DNA of 13,136 nucleotides from Desulfuromusa sp. (lineage in GTDB: Bacteria > Desulfobacterota > Desulfuromonadia > Desulfuromonadales > Geopsychrobacteraceae): assembly GCA_023145655.1 (NCBI GenBank), contig JAGLDI010000056.1, forward strand, positions 1 through 13,136, written 5' to 3'. A model generated the notes under the pieces. It made no database searches. It saw only the letters and a list, made by a program, of their open reading frames with translations, and was not told the origin of the DNA. The position numbers and the translations under genes are program-made. Shown here piece after piece: positions 5,749-13,108 of this stretch (position 1 is the stretch's first letter; every line of letters starts with the position of its first letter).

Positions 5749-6423
5749 TTAATCGGACTCCTTCAATACATATCCGACACCCCGAACAGTGTGAATTAGT
5801 TTCTTATCAAAGTTACGATCGATTTTCTTGCGTAGATAATTGACGTAGACGTCAATTATATTGGTGAATGAGTCGAAAGTATAATCCCAAACATGTTCAG
5901 CAATCATTGTTCTGGTGAGAACCTGATTTGGACTGCGCATGAAATATTCCAGTAATGTATATTCTTTTGATGTCAGGTCAATTTGCTGATTATCGCGCCA
6001 GACTTTGTGCCCCACTGGATCCAGGCGCAAGTCGGCAAAGTAGAGTTCTGCACCACGGTCTTGAGAGCCACGGCGGATCAGCGCTCTTACCCGGGCAATC
6101 AATTCAGCAAATGCAAATGGTTTGGTCAGATAGTCATCGCTACCAATATCAAGACCAGAAACGATATCTTCAACAGTATCCTTTGCGGTCAGGCACAAAA
6201 TTGGTGTTGAAACATTATTTTCACGAAGTTCTTTAATTGCACTGAGTCCATCTTTTTTTGGCAACATCACATCCATGAGGATCAGGTCGTAAGTTGCATT
6301 TTCTGCCATCTGCACGCCATCTTCCCCATCATAGGCGACATCAACAATAAACTCCTCTTCTTCCAAGCCTCGTTTAATAAAGCTTGCGACTTTTTTTTCG
6401 TCTTCAACAACCAAAATGCGCAT
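5749..6423 (-). CDS. OmpR/PhoB-family response regulator (CusR/MprA-like)
   Basis: A 224-residue transcription factor, standard length. The receiver domain (1-about 118) has the acidic pocket Glu7/Asp8 (VVEDE), phosphoacceptor Asp51 (LMDVMLP), switch Thr79 (CLTAKD) and Lys101 (LTKPFAF). The winged-helix output domain (about 127-222) shows LTSKEYTLLEYFM, VLTRTMIAEHVWD, an IDVYVNYLRKKID recognition helix and the C-terminal wing IHTVRGVGYVL. It would bind tandem DNA repeats once phosphorylated by the kinase encoded downstream. The signal is not known; similarity to CusR-type regulators hints at envelope or metal stress, but no metal-resistance gene is present. The start has a strong AAAGGAG ribosome site 7 nt upstream. 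An inverted repeat TGTCAGA-N10-TCTGACA lies 25-48 bp upstream of the ATG and may be its own binding site. Confidence 0.94.
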   Translation of the reverse strand: MRILVVEDEKKVASFIKRGLEEEEFIVDVAYDGEDGVQMAENATYDLILMDVMLPKKDGLSAIKELRENNVSTPILCLTAKDTVEDIVSGLDIGSDDYLTKPFAFAELIARVRALIRRGSQDRGAELYFADLRLDPVGHKVWRDNQQIDLTSKEYTLLEYFMRSPNQVLTRTMIAEHVWDYTFDSFTNIIDVYVNYLRKKIDRNFDKKLIHTVRGVGYVLKESD

Positions 6424-6447
6424 TGTTAATCTCCTTTGTTCTTTTAT

Positions 6448-6471
6448 TGTCAGAGGTGTATTTTTCTGACA
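6448..6471. promoter_or_regulatory. Inverted repeat TGTCAGA-N10-TCTGACA upstream of the response regulator gene
   Basis: Two perfect 7-bp arms are separated by 10 bp and lie 25-48 bp before the regulator ATG. The half-site spacing (arm starts 17 bp apart) could fit a dimeric regulator binding to its own promoter. It could also form a hairpin in the mRNA leader. OmpR-family sites are more often direct repeats, so this is only a candidate autoregulatory site. Confidence 0.4.
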
Positions 6472-6763
6472 CTTTTAATGGGAAAACAATTGTTAAGTTC
6501 GTCGATCTTGATTTAAAACTATGTGCGAGCTACTAATTCTGAATGAAAAAAATACACTAGAGCACACTTTTACTAGCACTAGCTCATGAGAATTTAAACA
6601 ACTTTAACAGAGACCGTTAGAGTGTGCAAGGGTAATAATAATTTTTCTTTAATTATTTTTTATGGAGAATTGTTTTTACCTGATTTTCTACGCTATTTCG
6701 GACTGATAGTCTTGCATTCCACCCCTCAATAAACATTATCCTGCTAATGAATAAGGATTTTTT

Positions 6764-6804
6764 AGATTCTTTGTTGTCAAAAGTGATAGAATCTGTTAAT
6801 TAAC
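6764..6804 (+). promoter_or_regulatory. prmA leader hairpin and palindrome
   Basis: AGATTCT (6764-6770) and AGAATCT (6788-6794) form a perfect 7-bp stem with a 17-nt loop. They are followed at once by the 10-bp palindrome GTTAATTAAC (6795-6804), which ends 4 nt before the prmA ATG. There is no Shine-Dalgarno sequence in this leader. The arrangement could modulate initiation on prmA, but no known riboswitch class is recognised. Confidence 0.3.
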
Positions 6805-6808
6805 AACC

Positions 6809-7723
6809 ATGAAAGATGAGTGGATTGCCATCGAAGTCAAAATTAAGGGTGAACTTGTTGATCTTGTCAGTGCCATTTTAGCTGAACATGGTTGTTCTGG
6901 AACAGTTATTGAGGAACGCAAACTTGATACTTTTGTTGTTCCTGACGATGATTTGGATCCTTTAGCTGACTATGTTTTAAAAACCTACTTTAATGCTGTA
7001 CCCGAACCTCAGGCGTTGGTTGCAGAGTTAGAAGTTGTTTTTCGCACAATCCCGATCCTTGAAAATCAAACTTTCAGTATTCAGGCAGGGCCGGTCGTTG
7101 ATATGGCGAATTGGTCTGAAGATTGGAAGCAAAATTTTTTAACTTTTCATGTTGGTGATCGTCTGGTTGTCCGACCAAGCTGGGAAGTTTACAATCCGCA
7201 GTCGGGTGAGGTTGTTATCGAAATTGACCCGGGCATGGCCTTCGGGACTGGAACTCATGAGACCACACAGCTTTGTTTGGAAGTGATTGCCGAGCTGCTG
7301 AATTGTCCTGACCCCCCATTGAGTATGCTCGATGTTGGAACCGGATCAGGAATTTTGGCATTGGGAGCAGCAGCACTTGGATGTCGGGACATTGTCGCAA
7401 ATGATATTGACCCAGTTGCCTGTTGTGTTGCTCGTGAAAATATTAAAAAAAATCACTACGACGGGCAGATAGAAATTAGTGAGTATCCTTTAGAGGAGCT
7501 TCCCGGACAATTTGATTTGATCGTTGCGAATATTCTGGCAGAAGAAAATGTTCGACTTAGACACGCTTTCTTTGAACATCTGTCTCCGGGCGGGTGGCTG
7601 GTGTTGTCTGGAATTTTACAGGAAAAAGAGAAGCTGGTTCGTGATAGTTTTTCTGATTTATCTCTAGAGCCTTTTCCAAGTCGTTATCGGGATGAGTGGG
7701 TCTGTTTGTTATTGCGGCGGTAA
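6809..7723 (+). CDS. prmA: Ribosomal protein L11 methyltransferase
   Basis: A 304-residue S-adenosylmethionine-dependent enzyme that trimethylates lysines and the N-terminus of ribosomal protein L11 in the cytoplasm. The N-terminal substrate-binding domain (about 1-90) leads to the linker motif WSEDWK (102-107). The highly conserved GMAFGTGTHETT (142-153) follows, then the SAM-binding motif I DVGTGSGIL (175-183), the acidic loop NDIDP (198-202) and the catalytic-loop region VANIL (239-243). Length and order match the family. The ATG at 6809 is preferred because it opens on the conserved start MKDEWIAIEV and an in-frame TAA lies four codons upstream. No ribosome binding site is visible, so initiation may rely on the AU-rich leader. 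rsmE starts 5 nt after the stop, so the two ribosome-modification genes form an operon. Confidence 0.95.
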   Translation: MKDEWIAIEVKIKGELVDLVSAILAEHGCSGTVIEERKLDTFVVPDDDLDPLADYVLKTYFNAVPEPQALVAELEVVFRTIPILENQTFSIQAGPVVDMANWSEDWKQNFLTFHVGDRLVVRPSWEVYNPQSGEVVIEIDPGMAFGTGTHETTQLCLEVIAELLNCPDPPLSMLDVGTGSGILALGAAALGCRDIVANDIDPVACCVARENIKKNHYDGQIEISEYPLEELPGQFDLIVANILAEENVRLRHAFFEHLSPGGWLVLSGILQEKEKLVRDSFSDLSLEPFPSRYRDEWVCLLLRR

Positions 7724-7728
7724 ATTTA

Positions 7729-8463
7729 ATGCGTTGTTTCTATTTTCCAGAACCAAAATTAAGTAGTGGTACGGTTGTTTGTTTGCCGACGGAGTTAAAA
7801 AAACACCTGCAAACCGTTTTGCGTTTACAACCGGGAGATAAAATTCAACTATTTAATGGGGTCGGTCAGCTTGCTACAGCGATTCTGAAAGTGAAGTTTG
7901 AGGTTGAGCTTTTAGATGTCATCAACTATCCACCACCGGCTTGTTCTCTGACATTAATTCAGGGATTGCCAAAGGGTGACAAGCTGGAGTTGATCCTGCA
8001 AAAGGGAACCGAGCTTGGAGTCAGTCAGTTTTATCTGGCTGCGATGGAGCGGAGTGTTGGACTTTTAAAGTCTGATCGAAGACAGAAGCGGTTGGAGCGG
8101 TGGCAAAAAATTATCCAGGAAGCTGCCAGACAGAGCAGGCAGTATCACTTGCCGCAATTAGTCGTAGACACTTCACTGCCCGATGTTTTGTCAACAGTTA
8201 AAGCTGATCTGAAACTGTTGCTCTGGGAAGAGAGCACAATACCTCTTCAAGATGTTTTACCTCAACAACCACTGCGGCAGGTTGCCGTGTTGGTTGGTCC
8301 TGAGGGAGGGGTCAGTCAACAGGAGGCGGAACAAGCCATCGCTCAAGGATTTCAGGCTGTGCGTCTTGGCCCCAGAATTTTACGTACCGAAACAGCAGGG
8401 CTTGCGATAATGACGATTTTGCAATATCTTTACGGGGATTTGGCTTCAGCTCAGCCTGGTTGA
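7729..8463 (+). CDS. rsmE: 16S rRNA (uracil1498-N3)-methyltransferase
   Basis: A 244-residue SPOUT-class methyltransferase that modifies U1498 of 16S rRNA in the assembled 30S subunit. The N-terminal PUA-like domain spans about 1-70. The trefoil-knot catalytic domain has KGDKLELILQKGTELGV (82-98), IIQEAARQS (128-136), the SAM-loop LVGPEGG (188-194) and LGPRILRTETA (213-223). The size equals that of typical RsmE. A GTG at 7696 would add 11 residues and overlap prmA by 28 nt. The ATG at 7729 is chosen because MRCFYFPEP matches the usual RsmE beginning and follows the prmA stop by 5 nt. The ribosome site is weak (GGCGG within the last prmA codons), consistent with translational coupling. Confidence 0.94.
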   Translation: MRCFYFPEPKLSSGTVVCLPTELKKHLQTVLRLQPGDKIQLFNGVGQLATAILKVKFEVELLDVINYPPPACSLTLIQGLPKGDKLELILQKGTELGVSQFYLAAMERSVGLLKSDRRQKRLERWQKIIQEAARQSRQYHLPQLVVDTSLPDVLSTVKADLKLLLWEESTIPLQDVLPQQPLRQVAVLVGPEGGVSQQEAEQAIAQGFQAVRLGPRILRTETAGLAIMTILQYLYGDLASAQPG

Positions 8464-8493
8464 ATAAATCATGTAAAAAAGAAAGGAAGAATC

Positions 8494-9831
8494 ATGAGAT
8501 GTCCCAAGTGCGGCTACAATAGTTTTGACCATCTTGATAGCTGCAAAAAATGTGGCAAAGATTTGGTTGAATTTAAGCAGAGCTTTGGAATCAGGAGTGT
8601 TTTATTCCCTGGCCAAGAGGTCTCGGATGGTGTCGTCGGGGAGGCAGAATTTGACGATACCGCTGCGGATGTTGCCGTGTCAGCTGCTACTGGAGCAGCT
8701 GTAACAGCGGCCGCTTCAGATGGTGGGTCACCACCCACTGGCGCCGATGGGGATGACTTCGGTTTTGATTTTATGGGCGACAGTGCCGATGATGATGATC
8801 TCTCTTTTGATGAGTTGTTTGAAGAGGCTCCTGAAGATGAGGATATCGAAGAAACAATTGAGGGACCAAAAGGGGCAAAAGTCGCGGACGACGTCAGCTC
8901 TGATGATGTCTTTTCTTTTGATCTGCCAGAGGATGAAGCTGATCTGGAGGGTGATTTTGGTTTTGATCCGGAGGATGAAGAACCTGAAAGTCCAGCCGGT
9001 GAACCTGAGGATTCAGGGTCTGAGGAGGACCCCCAACGCCCTTTTGACTTACCGGAGTCTTCGCAGTTTGCGGGGGCTCCGGAAGATCGTCTAAATATTT
9101 TAAAAGAACAACCCTCTCCAGTTGTTACCGCTGGAGAATCGGTTAATTTGCCTTTGGGAGATGCTGGGCTGACTCCAGAGGAATTGCCCGAAAGTTATGT
9201 TTTTGAGCTGGATGAGACTCCTGCTCCTCCCCCAGCTCCGGTTGAATCCCCAGCTCCGGTTTTTGCCACGAGTGATTCGGTTGCCGAAGTGACGGCACCT
9301 TCCTCTGTAACAGTTACCAGTGTTGTCACCCAAGTTGTTCAGGATGATCTTCCTGACGATGTTGTTACTGGTATTGTGGTTCCTCCCCCACCATTATTGT
9401 CCTGTGTTAATGCCTTTATCTGTGATTTGATTTTGTTGGTATTTGTCGGAATAAGTTTTGTGCTTGCTGCAGAGGCGGCTATGGCAACCGGGGGGGCTGG
9501 ATTTCTTCCATCCCTGGAGACTTTAATTAACCTTTCTATCCCTTATTTTCTGGTCCTGTTTTTTCTTGCTTTTGGTTATTTCACCCTGTTTCACTTTTTA
9601 GTCGGACAAACTCCGGGGAAAATGTTGATGGGGTTGCGGGTTGAGACCACTGAAGGGGAAGCGCTGGCTTTTGCCCAGGCATTTTTGCGTAGTGTCGGTG
9701 GCTTATTCCAATTGTTGCCGGTTGGGTTGGGTTATTTAGTGGTTTTGTCCAACTCTGAACGGCGTGGTTGGAATGACCGGTTGGCGGGAACGCGGGTCGT
9801 CAATTTACGGAATCTCTCCGGAGAAAATTAA
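8494..9831 (+). CDS. Zinc-ribbon, acidic disordered linker and RDD membrane domain protein
   Basis: A 445-residue three-part protein of unknown function. An N-terminal zinc ribbon has Cys3, Cys6, Cys17 and Cys20 (CPKC, CKKC). From about 43 to 295 runs a low-complexity, strongly acidic and proline-rich region, presumably disordered, with repeated FGFD/FSFD/LSFD aromatic-acidic motifs (about 88-158). The C-terminal RDD domain (about 297-440) has three membrane segments (about 308-328, 346-369, 400-418), the GQTPGKMLMGLRV motif (371-383) and WNDRLAGTRVV (426-436). The conserved first Arg of RDD is not obvious in SCVNAFICDL, whereas the Asp at 311 and the Asp at 428 are present. RDD proteins are linked to membrane transport or anchoring; no specific job is known here. 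It starts 30 nt after rsmE with a good AAAGGAAG site and is probably co-transcribed. Confidence 0.85.
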   Translation: MRCPKCGYNSFDHLDSCKKCGKDLVEFKQSFGIRSVLFPGQEVSDGVVGEAEFDDTAADVAVSAATGAAVTAAASDGGSPPTGADGDDFGFDFMGDSADDDDLSFDELFEEAPEDEDIEETIEGPKGAKVADDVSSDDVFSFDLPEDEADLEGDFGFDPEDEEPESPAGEPEDSGSEEDPQRPFDLPESSQFAGAPEDRLNILKEQPSPVVTAGESVNLPLGDAGLTPEELPESYVFELDETPAPPPAPVESPAPVFATSDSVAEVTAPSSVTVTSVVTQVVQDDLPDDVVTGIVVPPPPLLSCVNAFICDLILLVFVGISFVLAAEAAMATGGAGFLPSLETLINLSIPYFLVLFFLAFGYFTLFHFLVGQTPGKMLMGLRVETTEGEALAFAQAFLRSVGGLFQLLPVGLGYLVVLSNSERRGWNDRLAGTRVVNLRNLSGEN

Positions 9832-9846
9832 ACAGTTCTACCGTGG

Positions 9847-10461
9847 TCAAGCTCCCATGCGTAGTTGGGTGAAAACCTGAAGATTTTGACATTTAAAGTA
9901 CTCATTATTTTTCAATTCCCAGCTGATTGTTGAGGTAACAGTTGGACCATAATTGTGGCCGGGATAGATTATGGTGTCTTTCGGTAGTTTTTTTAGCCGC
10001 TGGAGGCTTTTATAGAGAGCTGTCACATCACTGCCGGGTAAGTCGGCTCGTCCACAGCGGCTGACAAACAGGGTATCACCAGTGATGATTTGATTTCCGG
10101 TTTTAAAAACGACAGACCCTGGAGTGTGCCCCGGGGTGTGCATCGCTTCAACACTCCCATTTCCCAACTCAAGTTTTGTCCCTTCTGTCAGTGAAATGTC
10201 TGGATTCGGCAGATCGGCCGAATGTGCTGCCAGCTTGGCATTGGTCTGTTTAAGAATAATGTCATTCCCCGCAATGTGGTCCTGATGACCATGGGTATTA
10301 AGGAGTAATTTCAATGTTAGGCCGAGGATTGTCGCTTTATTCAGTAGCAATTCTGGTCGCATTGATGGGTCAACAGCGGCCGCACAGAGAGTTTCCGGAC
10401 AATAAATAAGGTAAGAGAAGTTATCCATTTCACTGGCATCGATTTGAATGATCTGTAGCAT
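9847..10461 (-). CDS. Metallo-beta-lactamase-fold hydrolase, glyoxalase II/ETHE1-like
   Basis: A 204-residue single-domain enzyme with a complete MBL metal site: HGHQDH (His57, His59, Asp61, His62), His112 in HTPGHTPGS, Asp129 in GDTLF and His169 in YPGHN. The CGRADLPGSD segment (136-145) is typical of the YcbL/GloB2 and ETHE1 branch. The likely reaction is hydrolysis of a glutathione-type or related thioester, or persulfide oxidation. Substrate choice is not decided by sequence alone: the extended C-terminal glutathione-binding domain of classic GloB is absent. The gene converges on the RDD gene, with only 15 bp between the stop codons, and diverges from dapF across 81 bp. An AGGGGA ribosome site lies close to the ATG. 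Confidence 0.88.
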   Translation of the reverse strand: MLQIIQIDASEMDNFSYLIYCPETLCAAAVDPSMRPELLLNKATILGLTLKLLLNTHGHQDHIAGNDIILKQTNAKLAAHSADLPNPDISLTEGTKLELGNGSVEAMHTPGHTPGSVVFKTGNQIITGDTLFVSRCGRADLPGSDVTALYKSLQRLKKLPKDTIIYPGHNYGPTVTSTISWELKNNEYFKCQNLQVFTQLRMGA

Positions 10462-10489
10462 GGGTTCCCCTAGCGTAGTATATATGGGG

Positions 10490-10518
10490 TTGAAAGTTTA
10501 TTCTCGAAAAAGTATATG
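10490..10518 (+). promoter_or_regulatory. Sigma-70 promoter of the dapF operon
   Basis: TTGAAA (10490-10495), a 17-bp spacer and TATATG (10513-10518) are close to consensus and well placed, giving a start near 10525 and a leader of about 18 nt that carries the AGGAG ribosome site (10532-10536). A TATACT-like element for the divergent hydrolase gene lies immediately to the left, so the two promoters share the 81-bp region. Confidence 0.7.
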
Positions 10519-10542
10519 ACAAATGTCTCTCAGGAGTGAAGA

Positions 10543-11382
10543 ATGAAGTTTACTAAAATGCATGGGGCAGGAAATGACTATGTCTATATCGATGGTTTTG
10601 ATGAAAAAATAGATAATCCGGTTAAACTAGCTCAACAGGTCAGTCAGCGCCACTTTGGTATCGGTGCGGATGGCTTGATTCTGATCCTGCCGTCAGAGGT
10701 TGCCGATGTTCGGATGAGGATGTTCAATATCGATGGCAGTGAGGGGGCAATGTGTGGAAATGGAATTCGCTGTGTCGCTAAATATGCCTACGATCATGGT
10801 CTGGTTGACCGTCTGGAAATGACCGTGGAAACGGGTGCCGGTATTCTATCGTTGGTGATGTTTGTTGGTCCTTCCGGTTTAGTGAGCCAGGTTCAGGTAA
10901 ATATGGGTGTGCCCCGGTTGACTCGGAGGGAGATCCCTATGTCTGGTCGGGGCACTGAACCGGCGGTTGCGATTCCGCTAGGGATTGATCATCAACAGTT
11001 TGAAATAACCTGTGTCTCGATGGGAAATCCCCATGCAGTTGTCTTTGTTGCTGACGTTGAGCAGTTTCCGGTGACTGAAATTGGTCCACAGATTGAAAAT
11101 CATCCCTGGTTTTCTGATCGTGTTAATGTCGAATTTGTGCAGATTGTCAATTCTGCAGAGGTGATCCAGCGAACTTGGGAAAGAGGTTCTGGTGAAACAT
11201 TTGCTTGTGGTACCGGTGCTTCAGCAGTGACCGTTGCCGGAGTGTTAACCGGGCGGACGGAACGAAAAATTGTTAACCACCTCCGTGGTGGAGATTTAGA
11301 ACTGGAATGGTTGGAATCGGGCGAGGTGATGATGACTGGTCCTGCGGTGGAGGTGTTCCATGGTGATTTTGAGCCAAAATAG
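10543..11382 (+). CDS. dapF: Diaminopimelate epimerase
   Basis: A 279-residue cofactor-independent racemase converting LL- to meso-diaminopimelate in lysine and peptidoglycan synthesis. The two catalytic cysteines are visible: Cys71 in the motif MCGNGIRC (70-77) and Cys222 in ETFACGTGAS (218-227). Other hallmarks are the opening MKFTKMHGAGNDY, FGIGADGLI (38-46), GNPHAV (161-166) and WERGSGET (212-219). The length is usual. The ATG follows AGGAG by 6 nt. Presence of dapF implies a meso-DAP cell wall, consistent with a Gram-negative organism. It heads an operon with the HAD phosphatase (12 nt gap) and dtd (1 nt gap) under a clear promoter. Confidence 0.97.
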   Translation: MKFTKMHGAGNDYVYIDGFDEKIDNPVKLAQQVSQRHFGIGADGLILILPSEVADVRMRMFNIDGSEGAMCGNGIRCVAKYAYDHGLVDRLEMTVETGAGILSLVMFVGPSGLVSQVQVNMGVPRLTRREIPMSGRGTEPAVAIPLGIDHQQFEITCVSMGNPHAVVFVADVEQFPVTEIGPQIENHPWFSDRVNVEFVQIVNSAEVIQRTWERGSGETFACGTGASAVTVAGVLTGRTERKIVNHLRGGDLELEWLESGEVMMTGPAVEVFHGDFEPK

Positions 11383-11394
11383 AGGAATCTCAAA

Positions 11395-12045
11395 ATGAAA
11401 GCGGTCCTTTTTGATCTGGATAATACCCTTTACCCGGTTGAATGTGATCTGTTCTCCTTGATTGATGTCCGTATCAATCGTTATATGGAGGAGGTTGTTG
11501 CTATTGATCCAACCGATGTGGATGGTTTGCGTCGTCGCTATTGGCATGACTATGGTGCAACCTTGCAGGGGTTGGTTCGCCATCATGCGATTGATCCAGA
11601 AGATTATCTTGATTATGTCCATGCTGTTGATGTTGCCAGCCGTCTTTCTCATGACCCTGAGCTGCGGCACACCTTGAAAACTCTTGGACTACCAAGCTAT
11701 GTTTTTACCAACGGATCACGTTGCCATGTCGATCGGGTGGTAACTGCCCTCGGTCTGGATGGTATATTTATCGATGTTTTTGATATACGGATCGCCGATT
11801 ATCAACCAAAGCCCAATCCTGATCCTTATCGACAAGTTCTGCAAAAATTGGCACTTCCTGGAGATCAGTGTATTATGGTGGAGGATCAGTTACAGAATCT
11901 GCAAACCGCCAAACAATTTGGGATGAAAACGGTTCTCGTTGGGGTGGAACAGTCGGTCACGCAGAAAGATGGTTATCTCGATGCACAATTGGTCCGTTCG
12001 GCAGATATTGGAGAGTTACTCGATCAATGGTTGGGGATAGACTGA
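11395..12045 (+). CDS. HAD-superfamily hydrolase, pyrimidine 5'-nucleotidase (SDT1-like) type
   Basis: A 216-residue phosphatase of the haloacid dehalogenase superfamily. Motif I is FDLDNTLYP with nucleophile Asp7 and acid/base Asp9. Motif II is Thr105 in VFTNGS. Motif III is Lys139 in KPNPDPY. Motif IV is [12 protein letters not shown] with Glu163 and Asp164. An alpha-helical cap lies between motifs I and II (about 15-95). The LDNTLYP and VFTNGS patterns are those of pyrimidine 5'-nucleotidases (SDT1/YjjG-like), which remove phosphate from UMP, CMP or damaged nucleotides; the true substrate is not proven. A GAGG site precedes the ATG by about 9 nt. It lies between dapF and dtd, with dtd starting 1 nt after its stop, so the three are co-expressed. 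Confidence 0.86.
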   Translation: MKAVLFDLDNTLYPVECDLFSLIDVRINRYMEEVVAIDPTDVDGLRRRYWHDYGATLQGLVRHHAIDPEDYLDYVHAVDVASRLSHDPELRHTLKTLGLPSYVFTNGSRCHVDRVVTALGLDGIFIDVFDIRIADYQPKPNPDPYRQVLQKLALPGDQCIMVEDQLQNLQTAKQFGMKTVLVGVEQSVTQKDGYLDAQLVRSADIGELLDQWLGID

Positions 12046-12046
12046 A

Positions 12047-12496
12047 ATGCGGGCGGTTGTTCAACGGGTGAGTCGTGCTGGAGTTACGGTTAATGGTGTG
12101 CAGATTGCTGCTATCGGCACAGGGTTGCTGGTTCTGTTGGGTGTTGAAGTTGGAGATGACGAAAAGTCAGCAGAATATCTGGCAAAAAAGATCGCAGAAC
12201 TGAGAATTTTCGAGGATGATGCGGAGAAAATGAATCTTTCGGTCCTTGATTGTGGGGGTGAAGTGCTGGTTGTTTCACAATTTACTTTGTTGGCTGATTG
12301 CCGAAAAGGGCGACGACCGGGGTTCTCTGCCGCGGCTGCGGCGGAACTGGCCGAGCAACTTTGTGAATATTTTGTCAATCAGTTGAAACCATATGGGCTT
12401 AAGGTGTCCACCGGTCAGTTCAGGACGGACATGGCAGTCGATTTGATCAATGACGGACCAGTCACTATCCTGCTTGACAGCCGGAAAAACTTTTGA
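12047..12496 (+). CDS. dtd: D-aminoacyl-tRNA deacylase
   Basis: A 149-residue homodimeric editing enzyme that cleaves D-amino acids (and Gly mischarged on tRNA-Ala) from tRNA in the cytoplasm. The two signature motifs are intact: SQFTL (77-81) and NDGPVT (135-140), the latter carrying the Gly137-Pro138 cis-dipeptide that enforces chiral rejection. The start [13 protein letters not shown] and the KGRRPGF segment (87-93) are also typical. It follows the HAD gene by 1 nt, with a GGGGAT site inside that gene, which indicates translational coupling. Length is standard and no key residue is missing. Confidence 0.96.
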   Translation: MRAVVQRVSRAGVTVNGVQIAAIGTGLLVLLGVEVGDDEKSAEYLAKKIAELRIFEDDAEKMNLSVLDCGGEVLVVSQFTLLADCRKGRRPGFSAAAAAELAEQLCEYFVNQLKPYGLKVSTGQFRTDMAVDLINDGPVTILLDSRKNF

Positions 12497-12543
12497 CCAA
12501 GGCCTTGTTGGTTGTAGTAACCCAGGAGTGTAGCAGGCTGCTA
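12493..12543 (+). promoter_or_regulatory. Possible internal promoter with palindromic operator before the DUF4124 gene
   Basis: The 86-nt gap after dtd contains TTGACC (12493-12498), a 16-bp spacer and TAGTAA (12515-12520). A perfect palindrome TAGCAG-G-CTGCTA (12531-12543) lies just downstream, and a 10-bp palindrome CAAGGCCTTG (12498-12507) lies in the spacer. Such an array suggests separate regulation of the last gene, but the -10 match is poor. Confidence 0.3.
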
Positions 12544-12582
12544 ACTGTTGCAGATTGACTAATCCCGGGTTAAGGTGGATTT

Positions 12583-13104
12583 ATGCGAAGGATTTTATCT
12601 CTACTGCTGGTGATAGCTTTTTCAAATGTGACGGCACAAGCAATGACCTACTCTTGTCGTGACAAGCAAGGGCAATTGTACATGACCGACAACTTGCAAT
12701 CACTTCCCCCTGAATGTCTTGGCCGAACAAATACGATTCAGGGAGATGCTTCTGATAGTCTGAGTTTCGTCCCCGGACAAACACACGCACCGGGATCGGG
12801 AGAGAACTTTCAAAAAGCTGTCAGTAATGCCACGCGTGAACAGGATGAGCGAAAAAAGTGGCTTGATAATTTATTGCCGCGAGTTGAAAACGTCGTAATG
12901 AAATATCAACAGGCGGTGAAACAAATATATGCTACAACCCGCAGCGGAAAACTCCGTTATCGGGAGCTTATAAGTGAGGCAAAAAAACAGAAACAACAAG
13001 CTCTTGCAGAAAAGCAGCAAATATTAGCTGAAATTTCCGGACAAAAAATTTCACGTAAAGATAGAGGGAAGATTACTTCTATGCTGGATGAGGTCAAGGA
13101 TTGA
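12583..13104 (+). CDS. Secreted DUF4124-domain protein with coiled-coil tail
   Basis: A 173-residue protein of unknown function, predicted to be exported. A signal peptide spans 1-20 (positively charged MRR, hydrophobic ILSLLLVIAF, cleavage after AQA). The DUF4124-like module follows (about 22-50), with the pattern YSCRDKQGQLYMTDNLQSLPPEC; Cys25 and Cys45 could form a disulfide in the periplasm. From about 75 on the chain is charged and helical, with heptad-like Lys/Gln/Glu-rich stretches (about 126-150), so a coiled coil is likely. The ATG is preceded by AAGGTGG. It is the last gene of the dapF cluster by position, with an 86-nt gap and a possible own promoter, and is followed by a strong hairpin. 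No enzymatic motif is seen. Confidence 0.82.
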   Translation: MRRILSLLLVIAFSNVTAQAMTYSCRDKQGQLYMTDNLQSLPPECLGRTNTIQGDASDSLSFVPGQTHAPGSGENFQKAVSNATREQDERKKWLDNLLPRVENVVMKYQQAVKQIYATTRSGKLRYRELISEAKKQKQQALAEKQQILAEISGQKISRKDRGKITSMLDEVKD

Positions 13105-13108
13105 GAAC

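Larger units (their letters stand above)
6424..6808. other. 385-bp AT-rich divergent intergenic region
   Basis: This region lies between the divergent response-regulator gene and prmA and holds no convincing gene. It contains the TGTCAGA inverted repeat (6448-6471), three ACTAG words (6556, 6572, 6578), a distant inverted repeat GCACACT/AGTGTGC (6562-6568 with 6621-6627), an AT-only run near 6634-6661 and the prmA leader hairpin. A weak plus-strand promoter candidate is TTGCAT (6712-6717), a 16-bp spacer and CATTAT (6734-6739), giving prmA a leader of about 60 nt. A 14-codon open frame from the ATG at 6662 has no ribosome site and is not called. Confidence 0.6.

Noticed and set aside
6662..6706. 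Tiny open frame MENCFYLIFYAISD in the divergent intergenic region
   Set aside because: Fourteen codons, no ribosome binding site, very AT-rich surroundings; no support beyond an ATG and a stop.
7696..7728. GTG start for rsmE adding 11 residues
   Set aside because: It would overlap prmA by 28 nt, and the added residues do not fit the usual RsmE beginning; the ATG at 7729 gives MRCFYFPEP, which does.
8720..9094. Overlapping 124-codon open frame inside the RDD protein gene
   Set aside because: It lies within the acidic, repetitive coding region in another frame, with Met/Leu/Arg-rich composition typical of a GAT-rich shadow frame and no ribosome site.
9847..10461. Specific call as GloB or as ETHE1 persulfide dioxygenase
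   Set aside because: The C-terminal glutathione-binding extension of GloB is missing, and the ETHE1-specific residues cannot be confirmed without an alignment, so only the superfamily level is given.
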